DNA of 64,000 bases from Entoloma clypeatum (Eukaryota; Basidiomycota; Agaricomycetes; Agaricales; Entolomataceae): contig OY751485.1 of NCBI GenBank assembly GCA_963565915.1, positions 744,001-808,000 of the forward strand, in the 5' to 3' direction. Below the pieces are notes generated by a model. That model did not search any database. It had not been told where the DNA came from and saw only the letters and a program-made list of their open reading frames with translations. Below, piece by piece: positions 1 through 9,708 of the stretch. Within the stretch, counting starts at the first letter, position 1. The number at the start of each line of letters is the position of its first letter. A program made the translations under genes and the position numbers.

Positions 1-2875
1 CATTGCTGCCGGGAATGAGATCCTCAAACTCATCAGCCGGCTCTGGGTCTTCCATTTCTGGGTGGTTTTCTGGCAACGGGTCGATATGGCATCTAGGGTA
101 CTTGCTTTCATCAAAGATAGCTTTCCCGCCCATGAAAATCGTGTTGGTCTCAGGATCCATGAAGCGGTATCCTTTGACCCCTGGTTTCGATCCGAGATAA
201 ATCATCAATCGGGATCTTGATTCCAGGGAGTTCCTACGTTTCTCCTTTGGGATATATACATATGCTTGACATCCAAATACTCTGATGCTGGACATGTCGG
301 GGATCTCATTGGTCACCCTGAAGTAAGGGGTTTTCCATTCAAGACGCTGCATGGGGGTTCTGTTGTAGAGAAATGCTGCATGTTCCAAACAGAATTCCCA
401 CCACATGGGCGGTAAGCATGCATCGAAGCGCAATGCCTGAGATTTTTCCCATAGTGTTCGATTGATCCTTTCTGCTCTACCATTCTGCTGGTGCGGATAT
501 GGGAGCGTGACGTCGATCAGAATTCCATGATCGGCAAGTACATCTTTGTATTCGTCAAATTCTCCACCTCCATCAACTTGCCACTTCTTAGGAGTAGCGG
601 CAAATTGGTTCTGGATCATCGCAAGAAACTGTCTCAGTGCCGTAATGGCACCAGACTTTTTCCTAAGCAAGACGACCCAGACATGAGATGAAAAATCGTC
701 CAAAAACGTGAGGAAGTATTTGTACTTGTGGTACGATGCTGTGGATATCTGTTTCAGGTCTGAATGAATCAGATCGAAGGGTTTGACAGCCCTCGTCATT
801 GAATTGGGGTATGACTGATTCAGCATTTTCCCTTTGAGACACCCTGTGCAGCTTTCCTGTGATTTCTCACGTACTAATGTTTTGGGTACTCCTTTGGTAC
901 TGGTGGGAATCTTATTGAGCGCCTGGTCATTTGGGTGGCCAAGGCGTTTGTGCCAGGTTTTGACAGTGATTTCGCTAGAGATCGCATGGATCTGGTCATG
1001 GTGTATTTCAGTGTTTAACCAATAAATGGTTTGTCCGAGAATGTGAGGTGAGAACTGTATTTTGTTCTGTCCTTTGGAGATGTTGATTTCTCCACGCATT
1101 CCATCTACTTTGTAACCGTGATTAAGAAAGACACCTAGGGACAATAGGTGTGTGTCCATGTCCGGAATGTAGAATACAGGTCGGAGAAGATGGGTTTTTA
1201 CTTCCCCGTTTAGGGTATGCCGTACTGGAACGGCCCCAACTCTGAGAATTTCCAGTTTCTTTCCCTTTTCAGCTGTTTGGACAAATCGCTTAGCCTTGAG
1301 AGGCCTGTAGTATGCGAAGTCTTTAAACTCATGGGTAAAGTGTAATGATGCGCCGGAATCTAAGATCCACTGAGCGCGTTCTCTCTCTTTGCAGTGTGTG
1401 CAGGACGTGAAATGTTTGATATATTTTTTGTACAGATCATCGCTAAAGAGATCTATACTATCTGCATTGGTACTGGCTAATATATATTCAAACGTCTGTG
1501 CGTGATTATTAGCATTTCCCATTTGGTCAAGTTTGAGAGAGGAATGTGACAAACCGTCAAGTTCAATCAGCCCTTCTTCAAATTGTTCCGGCCCCATCCG
1601 CTCGCTTTGATGGTCTATGTCCATCATCCTAAGGGTTTGGTCCAGCGGCGGAGTAACTCGACGCTGCTTGGACGGTCTTTCGTCTTCTTCTGGGATAATC
1701 ATATCCAGAATGCGAAGGTTTGACCCTGAGGGGCGAGCACCAATGCTGCGCGCGAGTTTGCGAACATGGTCGTTCTTTTTCCACACGGATGGTTTTCCAG
1801 AAGGAAGCCCGGTGTACTGTGACGGAGGGGGGTTCATGCGTTGCAGGAGCGACTGCATTTTTCCAGAATCGGGCTGTGCGGTACTTGTCATTTTCCCTCG
1901 GCCAGTGATGGTGGTGAAGGACAGTGCCGGAAGAGGAGGGAAGTGGATGGCGGGAGCAACAAACTCAACCGTTTCTTCCACATGGTCGGACATGTTGTCC
2001 GCAGTGTTGGCGCTTTTCTTTTGGTTGCGCCAGCGTCCTTTTCCCTTCTTTTTTTCAAAAGTGGTACTAGGGTCAGTCAAGTTAGGCTGCTCGTCAGCGT
2101 CGTTCTGCGAGGTACTCGGCTTTTGCTGCTTTTCCCATTTGGGGTCCTGCCCCTTGCGCTTTGTCCTGGAAATTTTCCGGGCCTGCTCATTGGATGCACG
2201 AGTAGACCCGACCGAATACTTGTGCCTGTATTCAGAGATGATGCTTTCGGCGACGGCTTTGTAGGTGAAATCGTCGGCATCGTAGACCTGGAAAAGGGCG
2301 GTGGAGAGTGACGACCAGGCGTCGGGAATTGCATTGGCCAGGATCATTGCCTGCATCAGATCGGGGACGATAAAGTTCGAATCGGCGAGCCGGGCGAAAA
2401 GAGACCCCAGGCGTTCGATTTCAGGCATGGGGTCGCGTCCAGACAGCTTGAAGGTGGCAGCGGCCTTGAAGTCGCCGAAGATGACAGCCGGGGATACCTT
2501 GGAGTAGGCATCCTTTAGCGTTTTCCACGCGCCAAGTGCCGAGGTGCTGTCTTTGATGTGTCGCCTGATTGCCTCAGAGACTTTCAGATGGATCGCTCCA
2601 AGGGCTGTGTCGTCGTCCCTAATCCAGGCCTTTTCTTCCTTGCGGAAGCCAGGCTGGTCAACAGTGGTAACCAGCACAGGAGGAGCAGCGGCGGTGGGAC
2701 CGGGAGTGGAGACCGTAGTGGTGAAGTCGGCGATCACGGGACGAGTGATGTCGCCAGAGACGATGCGCCAGACTCCTTGATGGAGGAGGTAAGACTTCAT
2801 TTTCTCGGCCCAGCTCTGGTAGTCGATGCCATCAAAGGCGGTGATGATGTCGAGGGCAGAACGAGAGGTAGACAT
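1..2875 (-). CDS. Copia gag-pol polyprotein, N-terminal 958 codons (partial)
   Basis: Start ATG at 2875, the same codon as the ATG at 57625 of the complete copy. The frame runs to the window edge; spacing to a shared landmark differs by exactly 6 nt from the intact copy, so the frame stays open. Order seen: a Gag region of the UBN2 type, a Cys-rich stretch, an aspartic protease motif (LDSGAS near 1350), integrase zinc binding and D,D,E core (around 400-1000). Reverse transcriptase and RNase H lie beyond the window. Differences from the copy at 52904-57625 are scattered substitutions and two codons of length, meaning this is an older or separate member of the family rather than a duplicate of the same insertion. 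Confidence 0.85.
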   Translation of the reverse strand, partial: MSTSRSALDIITAFDGIDYQSWAEKMKSYLLHQGVWRIVSGDITRPVIADFTTTVSTPGPTAAAPPVLVTTVDQPGFRKEEKAWIRDDDTALGAIHLKVSEAIRRHIKDSTSALGAWKTLKDAYSKVSPAVIFGDFKAAATFKLSGRDPMPEIERLGSLFARLADSNFIVPDLMQAMILANAIPDAWSSLSTALFQVYDADDFTYKAVAESIISEYRHKYSVGSTRASNEQARKISRTKRKGQDPKWEKQQKPSTSQNDADEQPNLTDPSTTFEKKKGKGRWRNQKKSANTADNMSDHVEETVEFVAPAIHFPPLPALSFTTITGRGKMTSTAQPDSGKMQSLLQRMNPPPSQYTGLPSGKPSVWKKNDHVRKLARSIGARPSGSNLRILDMIIPEEDERPSKQRRVTPPLDQTLRMMDIDHQSERMGPEQFEEGLIELDGLSHSSLKLDQMGNANNHAQTFEYILASTNADSIDLFSDDLYKKYIKHFTSCTHCKERERAQWILDSGASLHFTHEFKDFAYYRPLKAKRFVQTAEKGKKLEILRVGAVPVRHTLNGEVKTHLLRPVFYIPDMDTHLLSLGVFLNHGYKVDGMRGEINISKGQNKIQFSPHILGQTIYWLNTEIHHDQIHAISSEITVKTWHKRLGHPNDQALNKIPTSTKGVPKTLVREKSQESCTGCLKGKMLNQSYPNSMTRAVKPFDLIHSDLKQISTASYHKYKYFLTFLDDFSSHVWVVLLRKKSGAITALRQFLAMIQNQFAATPKKWQVDGGGEFDEYKDVLADHGILIDVTLPYPHQQNGRAERINRTLWEKSQALRFDACLPPMWWEFCLEHAAFLYNRTPMQRLEWKTPYFRVTNEIPDMSSIRVFGCQAYVYIPKEKRRNSLESRSRLMIYLGSKPGVKGYRFMDPETNTIFMGGKAIFDESKYPRCHIDPLPENHPEMEDPEPADEFEDLIPGSN

Positions 2876-3240
2876 TGTAGATGAATCTAAAAAAGGGTTC
2901 CCAATCAGTGATGTGTTATGAATATGATTTTAGGAAAACAATTTAAATGATTCCTTATGACATATTCCCTTTAGGAATAGCGGTCACGGGAAAACCCTTT
3001 TATATGTCAGAAACGTATAAGGTGCGATCAACATTTCCACATGGAGTGTACTAGGTCAATCCCCTTAGGGACGTCTCATGACAGGTACTTGTCGTAATGA
3101 CGTTCCCAGGTTCATATGTGAAGAAGTAAGACTCAGAACCTAGATCTTGCGATCGGTTCTTTGCCAACCAGGGTAGAGTGGGCAGGTACTCGCTGTTGCC
3201 AGTGTTCCCCAAGTCCCTCTGCTATCCGGGGCCCATAACC

Positions 3241-3550
3241 TGTTGAAGTTCCACCTGGGCGCTAGCCACAGGTGTACTGAGCAACATAGCTACAGTGGAC
3301 GTACTCTACGATACCGCTATGGTCACTTACATGGTTTGGAGGGGGTAAGGCTAGTGAGAGCGGTTGAGGCTGGTGAGAGCGATGGAGCTGGTTAAGAGTC
3401 AAGAGACAACTTGTTGATATTGACAGTTTCCTGGTCTTATATACCGTACTACTGTTTGTACCAACCAAACAAGTATGTAATGAAGATATGTAAAGGTCAC
3501 ATGATGTAATCTAATCTAATCTAATCTATGTGATGGGAAAAGTTTCAACA
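3241..3550 (-). repeat. 5' LTR of copia copy 1
   Basis: 310 bp with terminal TGTTGAA/TTCAACA. Same length as both LTRs of the copy at 52517-58298 but with several substitutions and small differences. The primer site (12 bases, 3229-3240 on the - strand) directly abuts it. Confidence 0.92.
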
Positions 3551-3755
3551 GTTAGGGGTAAGAACACCAACATATGCCTCAGATGTGGTAAGACTGGCCA
3601 TTTCAGTTGCGAGTGTCCGCTCCAATTCAACACTGATTCATGACATCAGATGAACAGGAGGAGTGCATGAGGCATCTACCTCCAACATTGCTGGAGTGTC
3701 GGAGCAAGTGGAAGACAAACAAGAGGATTTTCCCCCCGACAATGAGTGAATGGTG
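3551..3755 (+). pseudogene. Gypsy A2 gag 3' end (fragment, before gap)
   Basis: Translation shows a zinc knuckle of the form CLRCGKTGHFSCEC followed by an acidic tail ending PPDNE and a stop near 3748. It matches the gag C-terminus of gypsy A (58600-58906) with many changes and a 38-nt internal deletion relative to the second A2 copy at 8594-8827. It is truncated on the left by the copia insertion and on the right by a hAT-type MITE. After removing the MITE and the gypsy A element, the reading continues at 20517, which aligns with the pol start of gypsy A. Confidence 0.85.
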
Positions 3756-4369
3756 TAGTGTTTGTAGGTCCAGTTTACTTTCATTGGTTTCAGACTGAGA
3801 CCGGATGGAACCGAACCGGTGAAAGACTGGACCGCCGGTCTCGGTCTTTAAAGTTTCGGATCACAACCGGTTTCCGGTTCGTCTTTTTTCAGGATTTTCA
3901 GAGACAGCTAAAAAACCAGTTTGAACCGGTTTAAACCAGTCTTTGACCAAAGGTCACCCACAGTTGGTATACTCACCAACTGCAGTTAAACTCCGAGTTT
4001 TTCAGTGATTCTTTGACCAATTTCTGACATCAAAAAAAAAATTTTTTAAAACCGCAGTTGGTATACTGACGAACTGCGGTTCAATCTTGAATTTTTTGAT
4101 GATTCTTTGATATCAAAAACCCAAATAAAGTCAAACAATCATCAAAAACTCAAAAAACACACCGCGGTTGGTGAGTATACCAACTGCGGGTGAAGACCGG
4201 TCTGAACCGGTCTTGGTTTCATTCTATCTGAGAAACAGAACCGGTATGACCGGTTTCACATGGTCCGGTTCAGTTTTTTCAAGATCATGTGAACCAAAAA
4301 ATTGGTCTCGGTCTCGGTCTCTAAATTTTGAGGGTCAAAAACTGGACCGAACTGGACCTTTAAACACTA
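3756..4369. mobile_element. hAT-type MITE (TAGTGTTT inverted ends, 8-bp duplication)
   Basis: Ends TAGTGTTTGTAGGTCCAGTT and, inverted, AACTGGACCTTTAAACACTA. It is flanked by a perfect 8-bp duplication GAATGGTG (3748-3755 and 4370-4377). Eight-base duplications and TAGTG/CAGTG ends are hallmarks of the hAT superfamily. It has no coding capacity. Inside are many ACCGGTCT/GAACCGGT motifs and three imperfect palindromes (3961-3982, 4051-4080, 4161-4190) sharing the core AGTTGGTATAC. A second copy lies at 34334-36472. Confidence 0.88.
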
Positions 4370-4382
4370 GAATGGTGTGCAC

Positions 4383-4815
4383 TGTAAGGGCAACCTTACA
4401 ATCCAAGACTCAAACTCAGATACTTGCAAGGGAGATCCAAGGTTTAGATTGAGCAGTCTGATAAGTAATACAACACACACCTTGCAAGGGAGATCCGAAG
4501 AGAAAGTTCTAAGGATTCCCCTGCAAGCTAGTGAGATAAATAGTAAAATGAGATATGAAATAAGAGATAAAACGAGACGCATAAATGATGAGCAATGATC
4601 GGGAGTAGCAATGAAGGATGAATGGAAACAAGATGAATGATAGTACCTGCGATCCGACATGCAGAGTAGTGGATGGGGGCGGAGTCGTCGGATGTGGAGA
4701 GGCGGATAAGATGTTGGAGACAGTGGATACGATCAGAGGATATCGGAGATGGTGGAATAGAAAGGAAAGGAAGAAAGGAAAGGAAAAGTGAAAAGTGAAA
4801 GTGGTTGCCCTTACA
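4383..4815 (-). repeat. 3' LTR of gypsy A (- strand copy)
   Basis: 433 bp, TGTAAGGGC...GCCCTTACA, the same length as both LTRs of the + strand copy (51375-51807 and 62281-62713). The adjoining C-rich run at 4819-4826 is the polypurine tract read on the - strand. Several open frames inside it are chance frames of the LTR. Confidence 0.95.
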
Positions 4816-5929
4816 TCACCCCCCCTTCAAGGCATGGCGTCTCAACATGTCAGGTGAAACGAGTTGAATATCGCGGCGGCGATCGGCCGCGGAGCTCCCG
4901 GATGACGTCGGTAGAAGTCGCGGACTAGGCGCAGAGCGTGGACATTGTCTTCTGCTTCCCAGGAATTCTCTTCATAGCCATATCCCTTCCATTGACCAAG
5001 AATTGAAGCTTGCCTCGATGCAGTTGGCTGTCCAAGAGGTTTTCAACATTGTACTCCGATTCTTCTCTGACTACCGTCGGAGGTGGAGGGGAGTGGACTT
5101 GGCGTCGGAAAGGGTCGTCGGAAACTAGTGAAAGTTTGACGACATGGAATACTGGGTGAACGCGGGACATGGAAGGGGGAAGGCGAAGTTCGTAGGCATG
5201 TGTTCTGACAGGTCGGACCACTGGGAAAGGGCCTACATATCGATGTGCAAGTTTTTTTGTGGGTCAGGTGGTTTTGAGGTCTGATGAGTCTAAAAAGACC
5301 TTGTCCCCCGGACAGAATGTCAGAGTGGTGCTCCGATGCTGGTTGTAGTATTGTGCCATGTCATCTTTTGCCTTTGTCAGTGCTGCACGAGCCTCCTCTA
5401 GAGCGGACTTCATCCGCTGGCTGAAATCCACTACCGCCTCGATCTCCGTTCGCTTCTCGTGAGGTTCGAATACCATGCGCAGATGGCGGCCGGTGTCAAT
5501 GTAGAATGGAGTTTGACGTGTCGATGCGTGAACATGGTTGTTGTATGCAAATATAGCCATTGGAAGCCATTCGTCCCAATTGTCTTGACGTTCATTGACG
5601 AATAGGTGAAGGTATTGTTCCAATCCTTGATTGACCCGCTCTGTCTGTCCGTCCGACTGCGGATGGTAGGCTGTCGAGGCAGCAAACTTAATGTTAAGCA
5701 GCCTGTATAGTTCACATGTGAACTTGGTGACAAACTGTGGTCCTCGGTCAGAGACAATGGCCTCTGGTAGTCCATGGAGTTTCCAGACATTTTGAACATA
5801 GGAGCGTGCAGTCCCGAGTGTGGAGATGTCGGAGTGCGTCGGAATGAAGTGTCCCCGCTTCCCTACTGAGTCCACTACCACCATGATAGTGTCGTAGCCG
5901 TGGGCTTCTGGTAGTTCAGTAATGAAGTC
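4816..5929 (-). pseudogene. Gypsy A pol C-terminus: integrase core and chromodomain
   Basis: Read on the - strand from 5929: integrase core with DFITELPEAHG, the second catalytic aspartate in SDRGPQF and the glutamate in GQTERVNQ, then the integrase C-terminus and a chromodomain start (VENLLDSQLHRGKLQFLV). A stop follows the KTT near 5264 and a frameshift breaks the chromodomain near 5000. The chromodomain places the family among chromoviruses, in which this domain is thought to steer integration to modified chromatin. The upstream part is separated by the LINE insertion at 5930. Confidence 0.85.
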
Positions 5930-7808
5930 TTTTTTTTTTTTTTTTTTTTTTTTTTGTGTCAACAATTTATATACCGGTACCCTGAGGGCAGTCCGGTCGC
6001 CTACTACTACAAGTCGGCAGTAAAGACTTTTAACGTGCATGTGGGCTAGCACAGAAATTTCCAAAAAATAGAAAAGACGGTACAGTGATAAGATGCAATC
6101 AAGGGACTACAGAGGAGAGCATACACGAAAAGTAACACAATATGTAGAGAGAGACGACATACATGTAGCTGGATACTCCTTGAGGGGAGTATGACTTTAA
6201 GCGTCCCCATGACCAGTTCACACCTCTCCATCATCACGGCTGCGGCCAGAGGCAGGAGCTTTCCGACGAGTACCGGTTTCCCTGGTCAAGGGACGTACAT
6301 GGAGGTCGAGCCCAGATGGCTCGCCCCTTGAATATCGGGCCATGATCCAGCCCTGGTCAAAACGGTGCTGCCAAAACTGGCAGCGTGGAGAGTTGGCAGC
6401 GTGAGGTTTGCCGCAGTTCTTGCAATGAGCGTTGTGAGGACAAGGAGTCCCCTCGGCGATGGGAGGAACAGGAGGGTTCGCATCAGGGCGTCCCTTGCAG
6501 CAGGTGGCAAGAGAGCGATGGTTTTCTTCGCGGTGAGGACCCCTACAAATGGGGCAGAATACACGCGTGGAGTTGCAGAAGTTTGTGTTATGTCCCCACG
6601 AACAGCAGCAGGTGCAGAGAGGCATACCAATCTTCATGGAGGCCTTTCGGAAGAAGCAGACCATCGTCCCCAAGTTTAGGGAGCGGTTGACGAATGTCTT
6701 CATCCGGGAGCCAGTTTGGGAGTCCCAGATGTCGAAATAGATGGTACATGTGTCGGCGCGCCTGGAATCACAAACGATCCGGGGAGGAGCCGCAAGGCGA
6801 ATGCTGTCTTTGAAGACAGAAGAGTGGAGGGCGCTTTCAGCGTCCTTGGAGGTGATAGCTCTGTCACCGCGGTAAAATGGGACACCTACAAGTTTACAGA
6901 ATGAGCGGGATGAAGGCACCTCGCAGCGGACTGTGGATCCTTCAGGAACGACAGAGCATACGAAGGTTTCCAACCTGGAGAGGTCGGAGGGGAAAGGGAC
7001 ACTGGTTGTGGTGAGGCAGAGCCCACCGTAAGCCAGGCGGAAGGATTCGACCATGATTGAGCTCTGGAATGAGTCGACATGGCGAGAGATGCATGTGGCC
7101 AGTGGGAGAAGGTCTACCGTAGTATCCTTCGCATCCACGACAACAACGATGGAGCAGCGTGAGGGGCCATTGGACGTGTTGTAAGGGCGACGCCTAGCAA
7201 CAAGAGGTGTGTTCCGCCCAGGTTGGGGGTTCACAGGGGGAGGAGGAGGCGGGGGGCCACTAGGTGCCTGAGCAGCATGAGGCGGCCTCTTGCGACCAGA
7301 GGGGGGAGGGCGAGGGGGGCCCGCAGGGGCACGGTTTGGTCCGGGGGGTTCCACGTCCAGGTCCATGGCACTACCACCTGTAGCAGCACCAGCAGCCGGA
7401 ATAACCGGCGCCGCCGCAGGGGCAGTGGGGGGAGGAGGTCGAGGAGGAGGGGGTCGGGGGGGCTGACATGTCAGAGGAGGGGGAGGGGGAGGCAAAGCAG
7501 CCACAGCTTCCGCCGGGGTGTAAAGGCCAATGTTGTTAAACTTCATCGCCATGTGTTGGTAGACAGGACCAAAAAGGTCCTTCGCACCTGGATTGTCACG
7601 AAAATGTTGGAGAGTCTCGGGTTTACTCACCCACTCTACCAGATAGCCAAAGACCTGAGTGGCCGCTTCAATGTCGACGCTGTTGGGAACCGCCCCAGCG
7701 CCAGAGGAGTTATTCTGAATAACTTGATCCAGGCGTTCAACCATGGATCCTAGGAGGGGCGAGAGGGTGGTAACTCGCTCGAGAGAGGACAGAGGAGAAG
7801 GAGAGGGA
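5930..7808 (-). mobile_element. ORF1-only non-LTR (LINE) element with poly(A) tail
   Basis: Seen on the - strand: a short 5' leader, one long ORF with zinc knuckles (7744-6218), about 260 nt of non-coding sequence and a run of exactly 26 A (5930-5955 as T on the + strand). No endonuclease/RT ORF2 is present. It lies inside the gypsy A integrase gene. Compared with the related stretch at 9465-9535, about 62 bases of target are missing instead of duplicated. It could be an internally deleted LINE or a non-autonomous ORF1-only lineage. Confidence 0.8.
6218..7744 (-). CDS. LINE ORF1 (Gag-like, three zinc knuckles)
   Basis: 508 codons from ATG at 7744. The open frame extends 31 codons further upstream but those codons cross into gypsy DNA, so the ATG giving MVERLDQV was chosen. 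Residues about 95-200 are very proline-rich. The C-terminal third has CTCCCSWGHNTNFC (C-x2-C-x4-H-x4-C, near 376), CPICRGPHREENH (near 395) and CKNCGKPHAANSPRC (near 437), a three-finger layout known from ORF1 proteins of Tad/I-like LINEs. Such proteins bind the element RNA. The frame has no stop, which is notable in an otherwise decayed region and suggests a recent insertion. Confidence 0.8.
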   Translation of the reverse strand: MVERLDQVIQNNSSGAGAVPNSVDIEAATQVFGYLVEWVSKPETLQHFRDNPGAKDLFGPVYQHMAMKFNNIGLYTPAEAVAALPPPPPPLTCQPPRPPPPRPPPPTAPAAAPVIPAAGAATGGSAMDLDVEPPGPNRAPAGPPRPPPSGRKRPPHAAQAPSGPPPPPPPVNPQPGRNTPLVARRRPYNTSNGPSRCSIVVVVDAKDTTVDLLPLATCISRHVDSFQSSIMVESFRLAYGGLCLTTTSVPFPSDLSRLETFVCSVVPEGSTVRCEVPSSRSFCKLVGVPFYRGDRAITSKDAESALHSSVFKDSIRLAAPPRIVCDSRRADTCTIYFDIWDSQTGSRMKTFVNRSLNLGTMVCFFRKASMKIGMPLCTCCCSWGHNTNFCNSTRVFCPICRGPHREENHRSLATCCKGRPDANPPVPPIAEGTPCPHNAHCKNCGKPHAANSPRCQFWQHRFDQGWIMARYSRGEPSGLDLHVRPLTRETGTRRKAPASGRSRDDGEV

Positions 7809-7987
7809 GAGTGCATCGGACCTTGGTGCGAAGGCATGGGTCACATGTCTTGCAATATTGACCTATTAAACGAGACATGTGTGGCCACCAGTAATTGCGC
7901 GACACCAGTTCCAAGGTTTCCCATCGTCCAGGATGTCCGGCCACCGGAGTGTCATGGTGTTGTGTGAGGATCCGATGATGCAGTTGG
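7809..7987 (-). pseudogene. Gypsy A integrase zinc-binding domain (fragment)
   Basis: The - strand translation gives VAGHPGRWETLELV, NYWWPHMSRLIGQYCKTC and DPCLRTKVRC, the H2C2 zinc-binding domain that precedes the integrase core. It is bounded by the LINE 5' junction at 7808 and by the GTTGG site with a family C LTR at 7988. It has a counterpart of the same length at 9530-9708. Confidence 0.85.
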
Positions 7988-8026
7988 TGTTATGGTTGAC
8001 AAACCCATGCGATGCTTAGGCAGAGA
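7988..8026 (-). repeat. Family C LTR, first 39 bases before the gap
   Basis: Starts TGTTATGGTTGAC directly after GTTGG (7983-7987), exactly as the complete solo LTR at 9709-10166 does, and runs into the run of N. Confidence 0.85.
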
Positions 8027-8226
8027 NNNNNNNNNNNNNNNNNNNNNNNNNNNNNNNNNNNNNNNNNNNNNNNNNNNNNNNNNNNNNNNNNNNNNNNNNN
8101 NNNNNNNNNNNNNNNNNNNNNNNNNNNNNNNNNNNNNNNNNNNNNNNNNNNNNNNNNNNNNNNNNNNNNNNNNNNNNNNNNNNNNNNNNNNNNNNNNNNN
8201 NNNNNNNNNNNNNNNNNNNNNNNNNN
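8027..8226. other. Assembly gap (200 N)
   Basis: Exactly 200 undefined bases, a typical fixed-size scaffold gap. The sequence after it (8594-9747) repeats segments found before it (3551-3790, 5340-5929, 7809-8026). Confidence 0.99.
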
Positions 8227-8827
8227 CATTGATGACTTCAAAGATTGTGTCAAAAAAGCTGGGTACAATGAAGGAACGAACATAGTCCTCAAGTTCCGAC
8301 ATCCAGTCCAAAATTGCTACACTAACTTTCGGACGACCTGCGGATGACGACCCAGATGCTTGGTATGCAGCTGCATGAGTCAATGATGATAATTGGATTG
8401 CCAATAAAGCTTCCAAGTCCACAGTTCTGACACGCCCTAACCCTTTGTGTGCTGCTCCGACTGCACCGAAGGCAGTGGCAGAATCTATCTTTCCCTGACC
8501 TTTTATCCCCTATATTCCATGTGCACCTCCAACAGTCGTTGCTCCAGCTCCAACCATCTGCAACCAATGTGATGGACATTGATGCCTCTTGTGTTAGGGG
8601 TAAGAACACCAACATATATGCCTCAGATGTGGTAAGACTGGCCATTTCAGTTGTGAGTGTCCACTCCAATTCAACACTGATTCATGACATCAGATGAACA
8701 GGAGGAGTGCATGATGGACCAACTGGCTGCTAAAGATGCAGTGGCGTCTACCTCCAACATTGCTGGAGTGTCGGAGCAAGCGGAAGACAAACAAGAGGAT
8801 TTTCCCCCCGACAACGAGTGAATGGTG
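8227..8827 (+). pseudogene. Gypsy A2 gag (fragment, after gap)
   Basis: Begins with IDDFKDCVKKAGYNEGTNI, matching the gypsy A gag at 58306. It continues through several stops and frameshifts to a zinc knuckle and the same PPDNE end as the copy at 3551-3755. It lacks the copia insertion and the 38-nt deletion of that copy. Many differences from gypsy A are C-to-T or G-to-A changes. The 8-bp sequence GAATGGTG (8820-8827) precedes the start of the hAT-type MITE. Confidence 0.85.
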
Positions 8828-8862
8828 TAGTGTTTCAAGGTCCAGTTTACTTTTGTTGGTTT
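8828..8862. mobile_element. hAT-type MITE, first ~35 bases only
   Basis: TAGTGTTTCAAGGTCCAGTT and following bases match the left end of the MITE at 3756. The match stops at about 8862, where gypsy A integrase sequence starts, so the rest of the MITE, the LTR and the chromodomain end of gypsy A (counterpart of 3790-5340) are deleted here. Confidence 0.8.
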
Positions 8863-9708
8863 GTGGTGCTCCGATGCTGGTTGTAGTATCGCGCCATGTC
8901 ATCTTTTGCCTTTGTCAGTGCTGTGCGAGCCTCCTCTAGAGCGGACTTCATCCGCTGGCTGAAATCCGCTACCGCCTCGATCTCCATCCGCTTCTCGCGA
9001 GGTTCGAATCCTATGCGTGGATGGCGGCCGGTGTCAATGTAGAATGGAGTTTGACGTGTCGATGCATGAACATGGTTGTTGTATGCAAATTCCGCCATCG
9101 GAAGCCATTCGTCCCAATCGTCTTGACATTCATTGACGAATAGGCGAAGGTATTGTTCCAATCCTTGATTGACCTGCTCTGTCTGTCCATCCGACTGCAG
9201 ATGGTAGGCTGTCAAGGCAGCAAACTTAATGTTAAGCAGCCTGTATAGTTCGCGCGTGAACTTGCTGACAAACTGTGGTCCTCGGTCAGAGACAATGGCC
9301 TCCGGTAGTCCATGGAGTTTCCAGACATTTTGAACATAGGAGTGTGCAGTCCCGAGTGCGGAGATGTCAGAGTGCATCGGGATGAAGTGTCCCCGCTTCC
9401 CTACTGAGTCCACTACCACCATGATAGTGTCGTAGTTGTGGGCTTCTGGTAGTTCAGTAATGAAGTCAACACTGGTTACTTGCCATCACTCCGTGGGGAC
9501 CGGTAGCGGATTGAGCTCTCCGGAGGGCGGAGTGCATCGGACCTTGGTGCGAAGGCATGGGTCGTATGTCTTGCAATATTGACCTATTAAACGAGACATG
9601 TGTGGCCACCAGTAATTGCGCGACACCAGTTCCAAGGATTTCCATCGTCCAGGATGTCCGGCCACCGGAGTGTCATGGTGTTGTGTGAGGATCTGATGAC
9701 ACAGTTGG
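8863..9708 (-). pseudogene. Gypsy A integrase (zinc domain and core), second version
   Basis: The - strand translation gives the H2C2 domain, then VTSVDFITELPEAH, the SDRGPQFVSKF aspartate motif and GQTEQVNQ glutamate motif, ending in the integrase C-terminal region at the junction with the MITE fragment. A stop replaces a tryptophan (TGA) just before WQVTS. It differs from the matching parts of 4816-7987 by a few percent, mostly transitions, and has no LINE insertion. Confidence 0.85.

Larger units (their letters stand above)
1..3550 (-). mobile_element. Ty1/copia LTR retrotransposon, copy 1 (cut by window start)
   Basis: Seen: a 310-bp LTR (3241-3550) starting TGTTGAAG and ending TTTCAACA, a primer site next to it, a 365-bp leader and a polyprotein frame on the - strand running off the window. 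The arrangement and sequence match the complete copy at 52517-58298. The element sits in the gag region of a degenerate gypsy (A2): the base after the LTR resumes that gag at GTTAG (3551-3555), which is the expected 5-bp target duplication; its partner lies outside the window. In the related A2 sequence after the assembly gap (near 8594) this copia insertion is absent, so it may be specific to one haplotype or one duplicate. Confidence 0.93.

Noticed and set aside
1617..2334. Open frames on the + strand and a second - strand frame over the copia copy
   Set aside because: They lie opposite or out of frame to the conserved Gag-linker coding of the copia polyprotein and match no family.
4367..4660. 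Hydrophobic frames within the gypsy A LTRs (also near 20088, 51447 and 62514)
   Set aside because: They recur only because the LTR recurs; the frames cross LTR boundaries and have no motif.
7223..7753. 176-codon + strand frame rich in Arg/Gly
   Set aside because: Antisense shadow of the proline-rich part of LINE ORF1.
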